Source of the DNA: Xiphias gladius
Taxonomy: Eukaryota; Chordata; Actinopteri; Istiophoriformes; Xiphiidae
Length of the DNA stretch: 64,000 bases
Assembly: GCF_016859285.1 (NCBI RefSeq)
Contig: NC_053404.1
Coordinates: 16,507,105-16,571,104, forward strand
Reading direction: 5' to 3'
This document shows, piece after piece, positions 45,972 through 59,440 of this stretch. Numbering within the stretch: the first letter of the stretch is position 1; each line of letters starts with the position of its first letter. The position numbers and the translations under genes are program-made. The notes beneath the pieces were generated by a model that was not told the origin of the DNA, searched no databases, and saw nothing but the letters and a program-made list of their open reading frames with translations.

Positions 45972-47847
45972 AGTTGTATCTCAGTGAGGGAAGGAATTTG
46001 TATTTTCTGCATTGCTATAATTACATCAGCTCTTAACTTGTCTGATACTTTAAATCTTGTGAGACCTTTTACTGCTGGAGCGGTTTTGCAGTAAAAGTTG
46101 TGTATGTGAGAGTGTATCCTAGAGATCTGTGTGTTTTCCAGGCAAACTGAGACAGAGCCAAGCTCCACTGCCTCACCGCAACGACTGCACACATACTTTT
46201 CAGATACTTTAGAGGCCCAAGAATACATGGAGGTCTGCTGTTATGTAATCTGTGTTTTTCAGGGTTGGAAGCTGGAATAGATTTAAGATGTTGATACTCC
46301 TGAAGACAAAATTGTAGCCGCTTGCCAGTCAGACTTTTCTCTCTGGCTGTGTCTCATTTTACAGCATCATTATTATCAGATGACATCACTTTCCTCTTTG
46401 GGAGTACACTGCCTCATTTGCACACTTGCATTCTCGCCGCGTGTTTTTTTTTTATTTGCAGTGACAACCTGTTCTCAGTGTGAGACATTTTAGCATGTGA
46501 GAGTGTTGAGGAATACACTCTTGAGAAATGTGATACGTGTACATTTTGGAAGCAACACCACCGAATATTTAACATCAAACTGAAGTGGAAATTTTCCTTA
46601 CTTTGTGTAAGGAAAACAAAACTATGATAATACTCAAGCTATTACGCACATTTTTTCCATTTTTCAAAGGCTGTTAAAACCTGACATTTGAGACCTGGAG
46701 ATGAATGGTCAAGTTCCGTGTTGCCCTACCGACTGGAGCACGTCATTGCCCTGAATAGCCAACAAGTGTTGACATAAAACGTTTTTTTTCCCCCCTTTTT
46801 AAGCAAGCCCGCAGAGCGTCTGTTATGTATCCGTAACATTCTTTACAACATTCAACATTGGGGAAGAACAATTGTGCTCTTAAGTTTGTATTCCCCTCAA
46901 AAACTGGAAGCTAGCAAGCAAGGCTAACTGGCTTTTGAGTGTGGACCGTGGTTAGCTTAGCTTGCTAACATTAGCACTGATTCACACTAGAATATCTATT
47001 CGTTCATGTTTTTTCAACTCCTCAAACCTCGCCAATCCTCAAACAGGGGAACACAATGTAGAAAACATGATGGAAATAGGGCGGTCTCCTCATCACTCCG
47101 CGCATTTCTGATGTTTTCGTCTGCCGCCATTTTTTTTAACTCTTCAGTGGACGTTTAAGTCACATTTTTCATGCCCGTCATAATGTATTTGCTAAGTCTG
47201 TTTCCATTGCACTATCGATACATCAACTTTTATACATCAGCCATTTGTAATTTTTTTCCCAACATTTAGTTGTTTATTTCAGTTTTTTGCATTTCCAATC
47301 AGGTTTTTTTATGAGCAAATTGAAAGTGTGGATAAAAACAGTTTGGTCGTCATCTTACATTATAACTTCACTGCTGCAGGCAGATATATACTTAAGAGCG
47401 GTATCAGACTGAAATGTTCCTTTTTGGCTTTTGTGTTGTACGGACCCTCAGAAAGAGACCATTTAGAGCAATGCTGTGCGGTGCTCAAAGAAATGTCTGG
47501 ATGTTATGTAACCGTATTGGCCCCTCTGGTGAATGATGTCATCAGCTGACCTCATACGCTTTTAAAATTTTGATGAAGAAAAGAAAGTTTAAGAAACCAA
47601 GATTTACAAAATTATTCGGATTCCAAACTCCCATTCAGAACTATCATTTAAAACCTTTTTCTCTTTCGACTTGATGTCTTCTTGAGTACAGGGTAACCAC
47701 AATGCATCTTATCTTTCCTCTCAAAGAGTTTGGTCTCGACCACAGTAATCTCATGACAGGCTTTTCTAATGAGCCTTTTTTTTTTTTTTTTTTTGGCACA
47801 AATTAACTTTTCAAACTGCTGGTCCATCTACATTCAGATGGAGCACT

Positions 47848-47880
47848 GATGTTGTCCACGTTAGCGTGGAGGACAACATC
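47848..47880. other. Inverted repeat with internal bulge
   Basis: GATGTTGTCC pairs with GGACAACATC around ACGTTAGCGTGGA, with a further inner ACG/CGT pairing. Confidence 0.8.
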
Positions 47881-48359
47881 AAGGAGGAGGCAAATCCTGT
47901 TCCACTTCCCAGGTTCACCGGGCAAGATGAGTCACACTCGGGAAACAATGTGTTTGATTTTGCTGTCAGTTTACCTCAGGCGTGGAGGGAGAGAACAGAC
48001 ACAAACTGTTTGACTGACCTATATACTGTGTTTATGTGTCCTGCCAGTGTGGTAGTGGAAGGACCTGTATTTGAAAGGAGACATGCCCACACATTTAATA
48101 AGAGGGTTTCAAAAATCCTTTGTCACGCTGACAGTGCTGAGGAGGAGTGCGAGACGGACAGCCACTTTTTCTTCGCCTGCAGCAGCGAAAGTGAAGCCCA
48201 CATGTGTTGCAATGATGCTGATGCGTGACAACTGCATGCAAATATGATGAGTGATCTGGCATGCGTTACCAGTATTGCCACATAAACCCTTTTCACACAT
48301 GGAATCTGTAACGTTGGTGGCTTTGTGGGATTCAAACAGGTTCTGTAATGGTTTTTTCC

Positions 48360-48667
48360 CAGTGGTTCCCACCCTGGGACGAATCGGAGGTGTCATGAGA
48401 TGATTATGAGTGCAAAAATAAGAAAAAACAAAATTTTGGATTACAAAGTTCCACTGCTTTTTCGAAAGGTTTCTCTAATCTGTGTTCTTTTTGTGAAATA
48501 TTGTGTAGTTTTATCTACTCAAGCCTCTAAAAATCATTTGAATTAAACAGTTTCAGACAAAAATTTCAGCTGAAATGCTCACAATCCCAAGACATACACA
48601 GGGATCACAGGCAGGCGTTCATTGGTATTAAGGGGTCACAAGAAAAAAAGGTTTGAAAACCACTGTA
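48360..48667. repeat. Dispersed repeat family C, full-length-like copy
   Basis: Starts AGTGGTTCCCACCCTGGGAC and ends GGTTTGAAAACCACTG, so the ends are inverted repeats (AGTGGTT/AACCACT). Inside, TTAAGGGGTCACAAGAAAAA matches the teleost repeat that also appears as a fragment at 59085-59160. Confidence 0.6.
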
Positions 48668-51409
48668 GGTGTGAGGATGCTCGCCCGCGGATCTCAATAG
48701 TCTAACCAACCCTGTACTGTAGATCCCCTAATAAATTTCCTAATCAGTGTCATCATTTATTAGCTCGGTCCAGAACTTGTAATAGCTGCCCACATGTTGG
48801 ATTTCTTTTTAAGCAATTCAAATAGGTTGGGTGCTATGTGCAATGATGGCTGTTTTGTTGGTTGGGAAAAAAACAGCAAAGCCAGAAGAGTTTTGTAGGT
48901 GGGATTAACAATAGGGATGTCGTCTTCCAATTCAGTTCAGGCTTGAGCGTTGTTGAAAGTGTTGGATCTCGTCGGATTGCAGCATGACTAAGAGAAAAGT
49001 AACTCTATTGAGAAAAGTAATTCTACTTTATTTATTACAAAGGGAAGCGGACAGCACAACACAGGATCGCATGTTACAAGCGGAGTTCACAGCGCAATTT
49101 AATGATCATTAAAGCACCATAAAATATTAATAGTGTCTTGCGAACCTTCTCCATCACTCACTCATCAGGGGTTGGAGGTCAGACTGCTGTCTGTATGGTA
49201 GAATTCATTCAGAATTCATTGGACTGATAAATTCCCTGCAAAATGTTTATGTAGTCTTACTCCTGGAGTGAGACTGGCCTATGTAGTGTCACGTTAGTAT
49301 TTGCCAAATGAGCCATTTCAGTGGAGAGGTGCGATCATCAGCTTGTAGCACGTGGTTGTTTCCATCTTTAGGTGGAAACCGCTTTCTCACACGTCCCCTG
49401 ACTTCTCCTGTCGTTGTCTTATTTTAAGCGGCCGTTGAGCAAGTGCGAAAGCTGCCAGCCTCCAGAAGAAGCCACCAGAGGCACGGCTGCGGCTGTCGTA
49501 CGTTGTGTTTAGGTGTCACAGGACATCGTCTGACACCCGGTCCTCACTAAATACAGCTTGTTCAGACGGCCTTGGGTTGTCACTCAGGATCACCACACCT
49601 ATGCCAGTCAGAGTAATGCCTTTTCTCATGACAGGAAGAATACATTAAGAACGAGGTAAGAGGATGATACAGAGGTTTGTGTTTGCAGTGACATTTAAAT
49701 GTTTTGGTGCTACTATCTGCAATGCCTTCAAATGAAATGAGCGCATTGATTGGATTTTGTGGTATTTTGGAGTACATTCACTTCACGCTTCAGAGAGCTC
49801 AGTCCTCGTTGTGTCCAACTTGGGTCTGATGGGGAGTCTCGGCCGCACTGATGCCCTCCCTTTTGATGTGCTGACTGTCTGTCCCCGGGGTGGTTTTGAT
49901 TGCCTCTTTACTCCCCCTCCTATGTAAGTCAATAGGAGCCGGCCTGCCATCTGTGAGAACTGATACCTCTGCTGAATCATACTATTAAAGCGCTCCTCCA
50001 TCTTCCTTTCCACTGTCTCTGCCCGCACCCTCTCACCCCTCTCACCCCTCCCCTCTCTTTTTTCTGAAGCTGGGCTGACAGGAAAGGGCTTATCTTACTG
50101 CTAGAAATGCAGGAGACATATCTGCCAATTGGGGCTACGGCTGCGTTCACGCTGAAAATAGCACCGTGTAATGAAATCGCAAGGGGCTGTATTGGTGTGG
50201 GTGTTGCTACAGGTACATGTGAGAAGAAATATGAACAAGGAACTCCATTCCTGAACCCTACACACCAATTCCCCTTCTTTGTTAACACAGTAGTCTCACT
50301 GAAATGAATGATGATGCAAAAACAAAACGGAGAGCCCGAGTACTTGTGGGATCATTTTTGCAAGGGGCTATATACCTTGACGTTATGCTATGGAATCACT
50401 GCTTAAATCCACCGTCAAAATTTCAAAAGATCTCGGCAAGGCCATTTCATTAAAGCCCATGTCAGTACAGTGTGCCTTATTTTTAATTAACAAACTGAGT
50501 TGCGATGATAAACACAGTCATTATCGAATAATACGTACTGTTGCCCATTCAAAGTCAAATCTAAATTCAGGGTAAGATGTCTCAGAAAGTCGAGTCAAAC
50601 TGAAGTAATTTGGTCACTCAACACTAAACCAGCCCCTAAAACAAATGTTTATTTATTGGTGGGATTAATGGCAGCTCATAAATTATTTCCCTGCTCCTCC
50701 TGTGTCACTTTTTTCAGTTATTCTTGGAGGACAGTTGTGAAAACAATCGGTAGCGACAACAGAGGAACAGAAGCAGCACCTAGCTGACAACTCCAGCCCC
50801 TAATGGAGATGCAGTGTGAGGGGGAGGAGGAGAGTTTGTGCCACTGCTGACTTGTCACCAGGAACCCAGCAGGCTCATCCTGGTCCCGATTAATGGAGCT
50901 TTCTGCTGGGCCTTGCAGGGGAGAAGCAGGGCTGTTTTCCCCATTCACCGAAGCCCCCGTTTATTTGCCCACAACAGATGGGCCCCCCGGGGCCCCTGGG
51001 TCGTTTGCTCCTCCCCTGCCTTATGCGCTCAGCGTCCTTCATCTTAATCAGTGAACAGCTTCCTGAGCAGAGCCACCTGACCTACAGGTGACCCCTGGGA
51101 CTCGTCCACTTTCACAAAGTTACCAGATACTCATCTTGCAGATTCAATAGCAGTTATGTCTATGCAGTTATATTTTAGCCCGCCATCTTACAGTTGTTCT
51201 TCTACAGTAATAAGCAGCACTAATCTACATTTTGCCCATGCCTCCTCTAAAGGTCATCATCTTTTATAACTGATATATATATATATATTTATACTTTTAT
51301 ATAATACATAGGACTGTAGAGAGTCCTCTGTCTAATAAAGGGCACTAAAGGGCATTCTTGATATAGTTGAGGATTGTGTCTCATTACACCTGTACTATGA
51401 AGCATTGTG

Positions 51410-51690
51410 CTGAAATCATTAGGCAATTAATTGATTAGCTGATCGACAGAAAATATATCAACATCAATTTTGTTAATCGGCTAATCATTCCAATAGTTTA
51501 GTAAGAAAAATGTCCAGCATTTGCTGTTTTACCTCCTCAAATGTCACAATTTGTTTCTTTTCCCTTTTTTTTAATCACTGTAAATTTAACATCTATGGAT
51601 TTTAGAGTGTTGGTCGGACAAAACAAGTGTTTGAAAACATCACTTGAGCTTTGGGAATTTGTCACGGGCATTTTTTGATGAATCCAAGGT
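51410..51690 (-). repeat. Dispersed repeat family A, copy 9 (inverted)
   Basis: Reverse-oriented landmarks: GTGTTGGTCGGACAAAACAA, GAAAACATCACTTGAGCTTT, GGAATTTGTCACGGGCATTT. The AT-rich end before it (51420-51500) carries the TTAATCGGCTAATCATT remnant. Confidence 0.6.
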
Positions 51691-51807
51691 AACAGTCAGA
51701 TCAGTTGCAGGAATGCACGGAGCTTATACGTGGGATCAGATATGGCCATGTGACTTATCCACATGAATTTATTAATCAAGGTTCTAATAAAATTCTTTGC
51801 TTTTGCA

Positions 51808-51834
51808 ATCATTCAGTCATTCAGACTGAATGAT
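51808..51834. other. Perfect hairpin, 11-base stem
   Basis: ATCATTCAGTC, loop ATTCA, GACTGAATGAT. Confidence 0.85.
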
Positions 51835-51961
51835 CCCGTGACACCTTGTATAAAAACGATTCCAGTGAGTTCCACTTTCTACCTTAAGATGAGGTATCAG
51901 AATTGATGGCAGAAGAGAAAAAGTTGGACCATTGCAGCCTTAATGATTTTATAATCAAAAT

Positions 51962-52260
51962 TAGGGCTGCAATTAAGAATTTTTTCCACTTTTTTTTGTA
52001 CCACTTAATCTGTCTATTGTTTTCTTAATTAATTGACTGTTTGACTCCATATATGTTCATATAATCCATCAGTCCAAAACCCATAGATATTCAGTTTTCA
52101 ATCATTCAAGACTAACAAAATAGCAAATACTCACATTTGAGAAGCTGAAACCAGAGAAATGTAGGCGTTTTTATTTAAGAAAATTACTTACCTCATTAAT
52201 CAAGTCATTGACTAATTGTCTTATCTCTAATGAAAATTGTTAACTGCAGCTCTACAGAGT
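51962..52260 (+). repeat. Dispersed repeat family A, copy 10
   Basis: TTAGGGCTGCAATTAAGAAT start, CAGTCCAAAACCCATAGATA, TTCAGTTTTCAATCATTC, CATTTGAGAAGCTGAAACCA, and TTAATCAAGTCATTGACTAA towards the end, closing in AACTGCAGCTCTA. Confidence 0.7.
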
Positions 52261-54264
52261 TTGTGCTGCCATCATAGTGTGTAATCCTCTCCCCACCGTA
52301 TATATATAATATATATATTTAATCTATTCAATGTATTGACTGACGCCTCTCCAGAGGATTAGGTTTTAGGAGTCTATCAGACAATAACAGTTTATGGTCT
52401 ACAAACTCTTAGTTGGATACGATTAACGAGTGGTCGATCCGAACACTTTAAAAGTAGAAGTAAAACAGCCAATTAAACATTTTTTGGTTCCAAGTATTCA
52501 GCTCTCATTCACAGTATTCAGTGCATTCAGTGTTTTTGTGTGCCAGAATTTTTTTTTTCTTTGAATAAAATTATTCACTTGTACTTGTAAATCTAATCAC
52601 CAGGTTCTGCCAAATGAGACAAATGCAGCACCAGACTGAAATCTGCCTCGTCCCAGCAGCGTCTGTGCTCTGCCATGTCTCTAGAGCCTTTCATTCACAC
52701 AGCAGATTGTCTTTGTTTGTCTGAGATTTATGATAAATTTTACATCTTGGACGATGAAGACAGTTTCGGAACTCCTGTTTAATTGTTACAAATGTACAAA
52801 TCGAATCCTTTGTCTAACCTTTAGATTTTGAAAACTGAACGTGTCTTATCCTCCTCTCTCCTCCGTGGTGACATTGGACATTGTTTCCTCTTCCTGCTGA
52901 TGACTGTTGTTCTTTTCACTATCAGGGAGAAACAGGACGGGACTTCTGTTGCTGCTGATTCACCACAGATTAGATTACTGTCTCCGAGTGTGAGATTGCT
53001 TGGTTTCACTCTAACATCACATGTAGTGTTCATAGTATGGGGTAAAAAGCAGGCCTTTACACTGTATGTGGTTGTAATTTATAAACATAATATGAAAAAT
53101 AACTGTTTACGTGTATACAAGGCTGTGTCTAAACCATTTGTGACAGATTTAGTGAGAGCCTGATAGCTGACATTTGTTCCTTGATCACATTTAATAACAG
53201 CTTCCTTCCACTCATTATTTTCCCTTGAAGATGAACTCTTGCCCCTCTCTGTCTGACGCGCGCCCTTTTTCGATTTAGCGGGGAGTGTAACAGATGCTTC
53301 ATTTGTGAGAATTAGCTAGGTCTCCAAATGTAAACTGATTATGGATTAAGAATAAGAGAGTGGAGTCAATCCTGCTCTCCATAGCTCTTTCCCCTTCAGT
53401 GTCCACTGGGCTTTGTCCTCGCAGTCCTGCTTCCCTTTTTCCAGCGGCACACATCCGAAGTATCACCAAAACTCTCTTCCAACCCCTTTTGGCTCAGCGA
53501 GGCTTTATAATACTGCCATGTGATCAGGCTGAGACAGGTCAAAGGGGCAGTTTTGTGATGCTTTATTACAGAAGAACGCAGATTAAACGCTTCCAATCCA
53601 GGAGATTTTCACTCTTCTGACACTGCCCTTTAGCATCCACTAAACAATAAATACGTTGTCAGTGAACACTTTACCGATACATTCAGTATCAACATATGTG
53701 CAACTTGCCAAATGCATAAATGTACAATTTCCTCATTTTGTCAACAGGACACGTAAACTGGTCGTAATTACATTTCCTTCAAAACATGTCTGCTGTTGCA
53801 CATTAGTTGTATATAAATATAACTTCTAGGAGACAGAGTTGAAACATGAATGTAATGGCTAAACACAGTCCATGGTATTGTGCGAAAAGACTGAAGCTTT
53901 TAAAAAGTTAGCATCCTCAGTTAATAACCCATTGAGAAAACACAAAAATAAAGAAACAGAACTGTAGTTGTAAAGCTCAGCAATCCTAGTGTTATGATGA
54001 GGAAACAATAATGAAAACGAAAAATGTCAGACTGTTACTTTGTTGTAAAATAACCTTGTTTAGCTGCTTAGCTTAAATACTTGTTTGTATTTTTCAAGCC
54101 ATGTGTTTATGAGAAATCAGAAAAAAATAAGAGAAAAGGCTTTTAGGATGAGTATTAACCGATGTGTTTGGCGAACATGTTTTAGGGAATGAGTTTGGCC
54201 TATGTTTCTGGCGTGTGAGATACCCGGAATCCATTAAAAAGCACAAGAGAGGTGTTAACATTAG

Positions 54265-54655
54265 CTCATAAACTCTGATATATTAGCAGCCAGGACCGGC
54301 TTCCAAACTTCTGGTGAAGTTCCTTGGAAGTAACGCTTGGTTAGGTTACTGCTGTGGTTAGCAAGGTAGTTAGCTGGACACGCTAATGTTTGCAGCTTAC
54401 ATTAGACCACACCACCACAATTTAATCCATTCATTACACTTTTGCTCTTGCATTTTAGGTTTTAGAAATTTTCGAATAAAATTGACATCACTCTCCATAC
54501 TCTTTATATACGGAGTATCTCTCCTACACCACCTCAACGTGCGGAAGAATCCAATCCTTGGAAGGCCTTTTGTGCCTAGTTACTCTTGCTGAGCTATGCT
54601 GGTCAATAGCTGTTTGGGGGAGGGGTTTATCAAACGATCAGTTAAGAAATTTTTA
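54265..54655. repeat. Dispersed repeat family F, copy 2
   Basis: CAATAGCTGTTTGGGGGAGG followed by GGTTTATCAAACGATCAGTTAA resembles the end of the otulin intron 7 segment. Boundaries are approximate. Confidence 0.4.
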
Positions 54656-57600
54656 AAAAAAAAAACCTCGCTAGCACACGCCTTTGTACAGATCATTCTT
54701 TTGTGATGATGAATGGTACACTCGCAGCTGATCAGATGGCTTGTTGTCTTTGTCTGTAATGCCCTCACATGGTATTCCAGCCCACCTCCGTTTAATCTCT
54801 TTGGACCCGAGCCAACTCTAAATGCACAGATCGCCTCTTTTCACAGAGACAGCAGTGTCAGCAGGGCTGTGCTTCTCCACTGAGCCCCCTGAGCAGACCC
54901 CTGTCTCCCATGCCCTGAAAAGGAGGTTGAACCTGTGGGACCGGCGCTGTGAAGCGGCCTGGTACTCATCAGCCCCTGGAGGTGTTTTGTCTAAAGCTTT
55001 TTCATTCATTTACTTTGCTGTGTGAGTGTGCGTTTAACATTAAACAAGCAAGGGCCAACGTGTAAATATTTAGCCTTCCATGTTTGAGAGAGTTCAAAGG
55101 CGGCTAAAGAAATGAATGGGGGACATGCTCCAACTTCTGCAACCCAGATAAAAGAGGCTGAATTAAATGTCCATAAAGAAACTTCACAGCTAAACCTACA
55201 GTTTCATTGTGAAGGGGCAGCAATTAATCACAAACTCGTCTTTAATGTAGAATAGAGGACACCAAAACATCCCATTTCTCATTCCCACCGCAGTTGTTGA
55301 TTAATGCGGTGCCTCAAATTTAAGCTCCACTGTCCTGTAAAGCTAGGTTAGCTATTGGTTATTACTCAAAATGACAAGCATGCTGGGGTTTGTAACAGAT
55401 AGGTTTACATGGGTGTCGGCGAAAGGTGACAGGTCATGTCTGAGGGGGTATGAAAGATCATTTTAGGCACAAGCGTGTTGCTGGAAAACACAGACTGGTT
55501 TCCGCCATCCAGACAGTCCGGTAAAAAAGGTCATGACCCTTTTAAAGCAATGGAGTAGTGTGAGATGAACAGTTAATCCTATACAATTAGACATTTTAAA
55601 ATTTAAAATCCCATGTGAAATGTTTGTACACTAAATATTTATTGATTTTTAAATGTTTTTGTCTTAGTATGTTTACTTTAAATAGGCAGTTTGATATTTG
55701 AATAAGGTCTTTCCTCTTCTGGATGTTCATTTGTCATGTGTCTCATCTGTACCTTTGATGTACATGCCTAGACTGTTTCTGTGTCTTTACTGTTTCTTCC
55801 TCAGCATGCAGAGTTTCAGCTGTTGCCCCCTGGGCAAAAAAAAAAACCTACTTGAAATTCCTTGTACTATTTAGATAAATCAGACATATCTTCATTATCT
55901 ACAGCATCGGATGGTTCACGGGTGGGTCACCTAGATGAGCTGACTTCATGGAAAATGTCAAAGCTGTCAATTAAAAAAAGAGATGAACTTCAAAGACACG
56001 GAAAGTTCTTACTGAAAGGTTTTCCGAAAGTTTGAACTCTTCTGTAAACACACAGGGTAGATTCATGTTTCTCCTAAATGAAACTGCTGTCGGACCAAAG
56101 AATGCGACGGAATGACAGAGCAGTTTTATGTCATTTCTAATAGGAGCCGAGAAGGGGAAAGACCCAAATTAAATTTTTTTTGCCTGATTTTCTCAGAATG
56201 ATAATGGTGTCATTCTTACAGCAGGAAATAAACACTGGTCCATCAGAATGCTAATGTGAGGCCTGGTTGTTCCTTTATTGGATTTGTGTGGGATGTTTCT
56301 TAATGACTGGAAGCGAAGATGAAAGAAGAATAAACAAGGTGAAATTTCATGAATGTCACTGAGAACATTAGGTTTTATATCCCAATTGGAGAGCATGACG
56401 AGTTGTCCATAGGAATCATATGCCCCTTCCAGCTATTTATACTGTGTCATTCAAAGATTTCACACAAATGTACTAATTTTCAGAGGAAGTCAGTTAAACA
56501 CTGTACACAATGGACAATGTCAGGGTTTTATCTAGTTAGTGAATGACCTGACCCAATGTTACCTCAAACACTAACTTTTATGTGACTTATGGTCACATAA
56601 AACAAGCACTTCAAACTAAATAGAAGGATGAACAGCGGAGAAACCATTTATATAGTAAATGCTACACGAATGGTTGAAGTTGTTTCTGTGGAAGTTTTGA
56701 TACATATATCCGTGGTGAAATTGGAATTAATTGCAACTGAATGCAAGCTGATCACAGTCGCCATGCTTCATTAAGGACAAAACCACATTTTACAGCCACC
56801 ACTCAAGTCTCTGGGCATTAGTGTTTAATACTGAAATTTAGTCAGGATTATCACCTTATGAATAATATTCACTATTGGAAAACATCACTTTGAAATTGTT
56901 TTCGGAGGACATGATGAACTAATATCTCAGGGTGTGCATGCGTATATTGAATAATGTCTGAGCTGTCAAGTAGCGTGGAAATTAAATGTGGATCAACAAA
57001 AGAATTTATGTTAGAAAATCCTGAACAACCAAATAAGCATTCATACATTATTCATCTCCTGAGGGCTGTACTGGAATATACTGCCATGGTCATGATTTCA
57101 CTTTCATTAGATGCAGCTCACATGACATCTTTTTATTAGGAGGAAGTTGGTTAGTGCAGCACTCTTAAAATGGACATGAAGGCTTAATCTCTCTGAGCTA
57201 GTTTCACTTAAGACCCTGTGGCTGCTGTGTGTGGAGGGAAATGTCAGATATAAGTGTCTTATTGTTTACAGTTGTCCATTCACGAAAATTATGGCTTCAA
57301 AATGAGTCAAAAGAGCCAAGTCTGTGTCCTAGTACTTTAATTTGCAGAGGTTTCATCAAGGACGATCTGTGTTTTAACTAAGGCCATTTTACCATCATAA
57401 GTTCTCCAGTCTGAATGCTCCTGTCTCACTCCTCTTTGTTCTCGCTCCTTTAGAGGGGGAAAAAAAGGGGTGACCATTCATTCCAGATCTGCACCTGTTG
57501 AGTGGAGCGTACGTCTTTCCCATTTTACGTCTTGAATTTACAGCCCTCAGCTGGAGGGACGACCTTTCACTCGGCCTCTATGGGAGAGCCGCAGCAGCTG

Positions 57601-59084
57601 CGATGACTTCACGGGCTCCTCGTGTAAAAGACATTGAGGAGAGAAAGCTCCCGCTGCACCTTGAACCTGATAGCAGCCTGATTTGGCATGGTAGTGCCAT
57701 CAGCTGTTAGTTTCTATCTGATTAAACTGTTTTTCAAAGAAATAAAAAGGTGCATTCATTTCTCCATTCAGTCTCATTTAGATCTTTTTAAATGACTCAA
57801 AGAGAGGCAGGAAGAGACCACTAAAATGTCCCCAGTTTTTCATATGCGTGATCATTGGCAACAGAAAATTGACTTTTTTATGAGGTTAGCAGCTGTGTGA
57901 AGAGCAACATTAGCAAGGCTGATTCATTACATAGAGTAGCTGAAAGGTCTGAGCCAATTTATCTCTGGTTTGGCAGTGAAAGAAGCATGTAGCACACTTC
58001 CACTGGATAACAGAATCTCAGTATGAAGAGAAATCCCTGCTTTGTAAATGGATGAGTTTAGGAAGCACCACATTACCAAGACAGCAACTCTTGCCTGCTG
58101 GCTTTCCTCTGGAGCAGCTGTCGGTCTCTGTGTCAGTGGGTAAATCTCTGAAATACAGATTGCTAATGAGGCTGGAGCTCTTGAGGAAGGCTGGCCCTGA
58201 ACTCAGCATCAAACAGTGCTAAGTGACGAGGATCCCCTGGTGCATATGGAGATAGTTTCAGTCATCTGGATTTTATGTACGTCACATAAAATCTGTAAAC
58301 AAGCATATTTATCTGCAGCTTGAGATGTCTGGATTTGCTGTTTACTCACAATCTTTTCTCATTTAGTGCGCTGGAGTCTCAAGATCTCACCGTGGTGGTC
58401 CTTCAAACCCAGAACAATCCAGGTCGGACCTTTAACTTCCCTCTAGGATTGTTTCTGCTGACTGTTGCCCTTACGTTTGTCAGCCCCGGTCAAGAGGTTT
58501 TTTGGGTAATGAGCTTGTTGTCGATGAAAGAGGGGCCAGAGATCATTGTCGGAGCAGCTGGCTAGCTGCTGCGAGCATTGACACTGCTGCACATTCCTAC
58601 TGGTTCTCGTTACAGCTGAGATATGAAGCAGCTGGAGTTCGCCAAGTTTAGTAACTGGTGACTCAAAGGGGGCTGACGTTGCTTTCATTCAACTAGTTAG
58701 AAGCAGCCCATTGTAGATCTTATATCCTGCCCGATCCCCCAAGACCCAATACCCAGTGATGTGGATACATTGGGTCTAGCAGAACTTTTACTTAACGACT
58801 TTTCAAGATCATTGCTCTGGAGTGTTTGGATGTAAACTTGTAGATGTTTAATTTTTAATTTTTCTGGGCATTTTAAGGACTTTTTATCCACATTGGCTTA
58901 AAAACTGAGAATGAAAGTTCTTCTTTGACCTTGGAAACAGCAGTTGACACAGTCTCACCACAAGGTCCATTTGGTAGCTGTTACTCAGCAGACGGAGTTT
59001 GCTTAATTGATCTGGATTTATAGATGTTCAAATTTCCATTTTTTTCTTCTGAGCACTTTAACGACTTCTAGTTCATATTGGCTT

Positions 59085-59440
59085 CAAATAGTGGTTCCCG
59101 TTCTGGGGGTTAGGACCCCCCTAAGATGAATCTAAGGGGTCGTCAGATAATTACTTGGGTAAGAAACTGAAATATTTCAAAAATTAATGGATGGATTGAC
59201 ATGAAATTTGGTACAGACATTTGTGTCCCTCTCAGGATGAAATGTTATCATTTAGTAGATCCTTTCTTTTTCATCTAATGCCATCATCAGGTCAAAATTT
59301 AATTTGTCTAATATTTTAGATCAAAAACCCATAAAAATAATCACAGTCCCATCATCCTTAGCTTTGTGTTTCATGATAATTTACAAATGTAAGCACGCTA
59401 ACATGCTAAACTACATTTTTCTTTTTTCTTCAAAGTTTTA
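59085..59440 (+). repeat. Fragment of repeat C joined to repeat family E
   Basis: AGTGGTTCCCGTTCTGGGGG to about 59160 is a 5' piece of family C. From about 59190, GACATGAAATTTGGTACAGA, CATCATCAGGTCAAAATTTA and ACGCTAACATGCTAAACTAC match a separate teleost dispersed repeat. Confidence 0.5.

Noticed and set aside
47866-48228. 120-codon open frame in the desert starting MEDNIKEE
   Set aside because: It begins inside an inverted repeat and has no recognisable domain, promoter or splice signal. I cannot distinguish it from chance.
49783-50028. 81-codon minus-strand frame with a helix-like start (RKMEERFNSMIQQRYQF)
   Set aside because: The composition is somewhat protein-like, but there is no family match, no splice pairing and no conservation evidence available.
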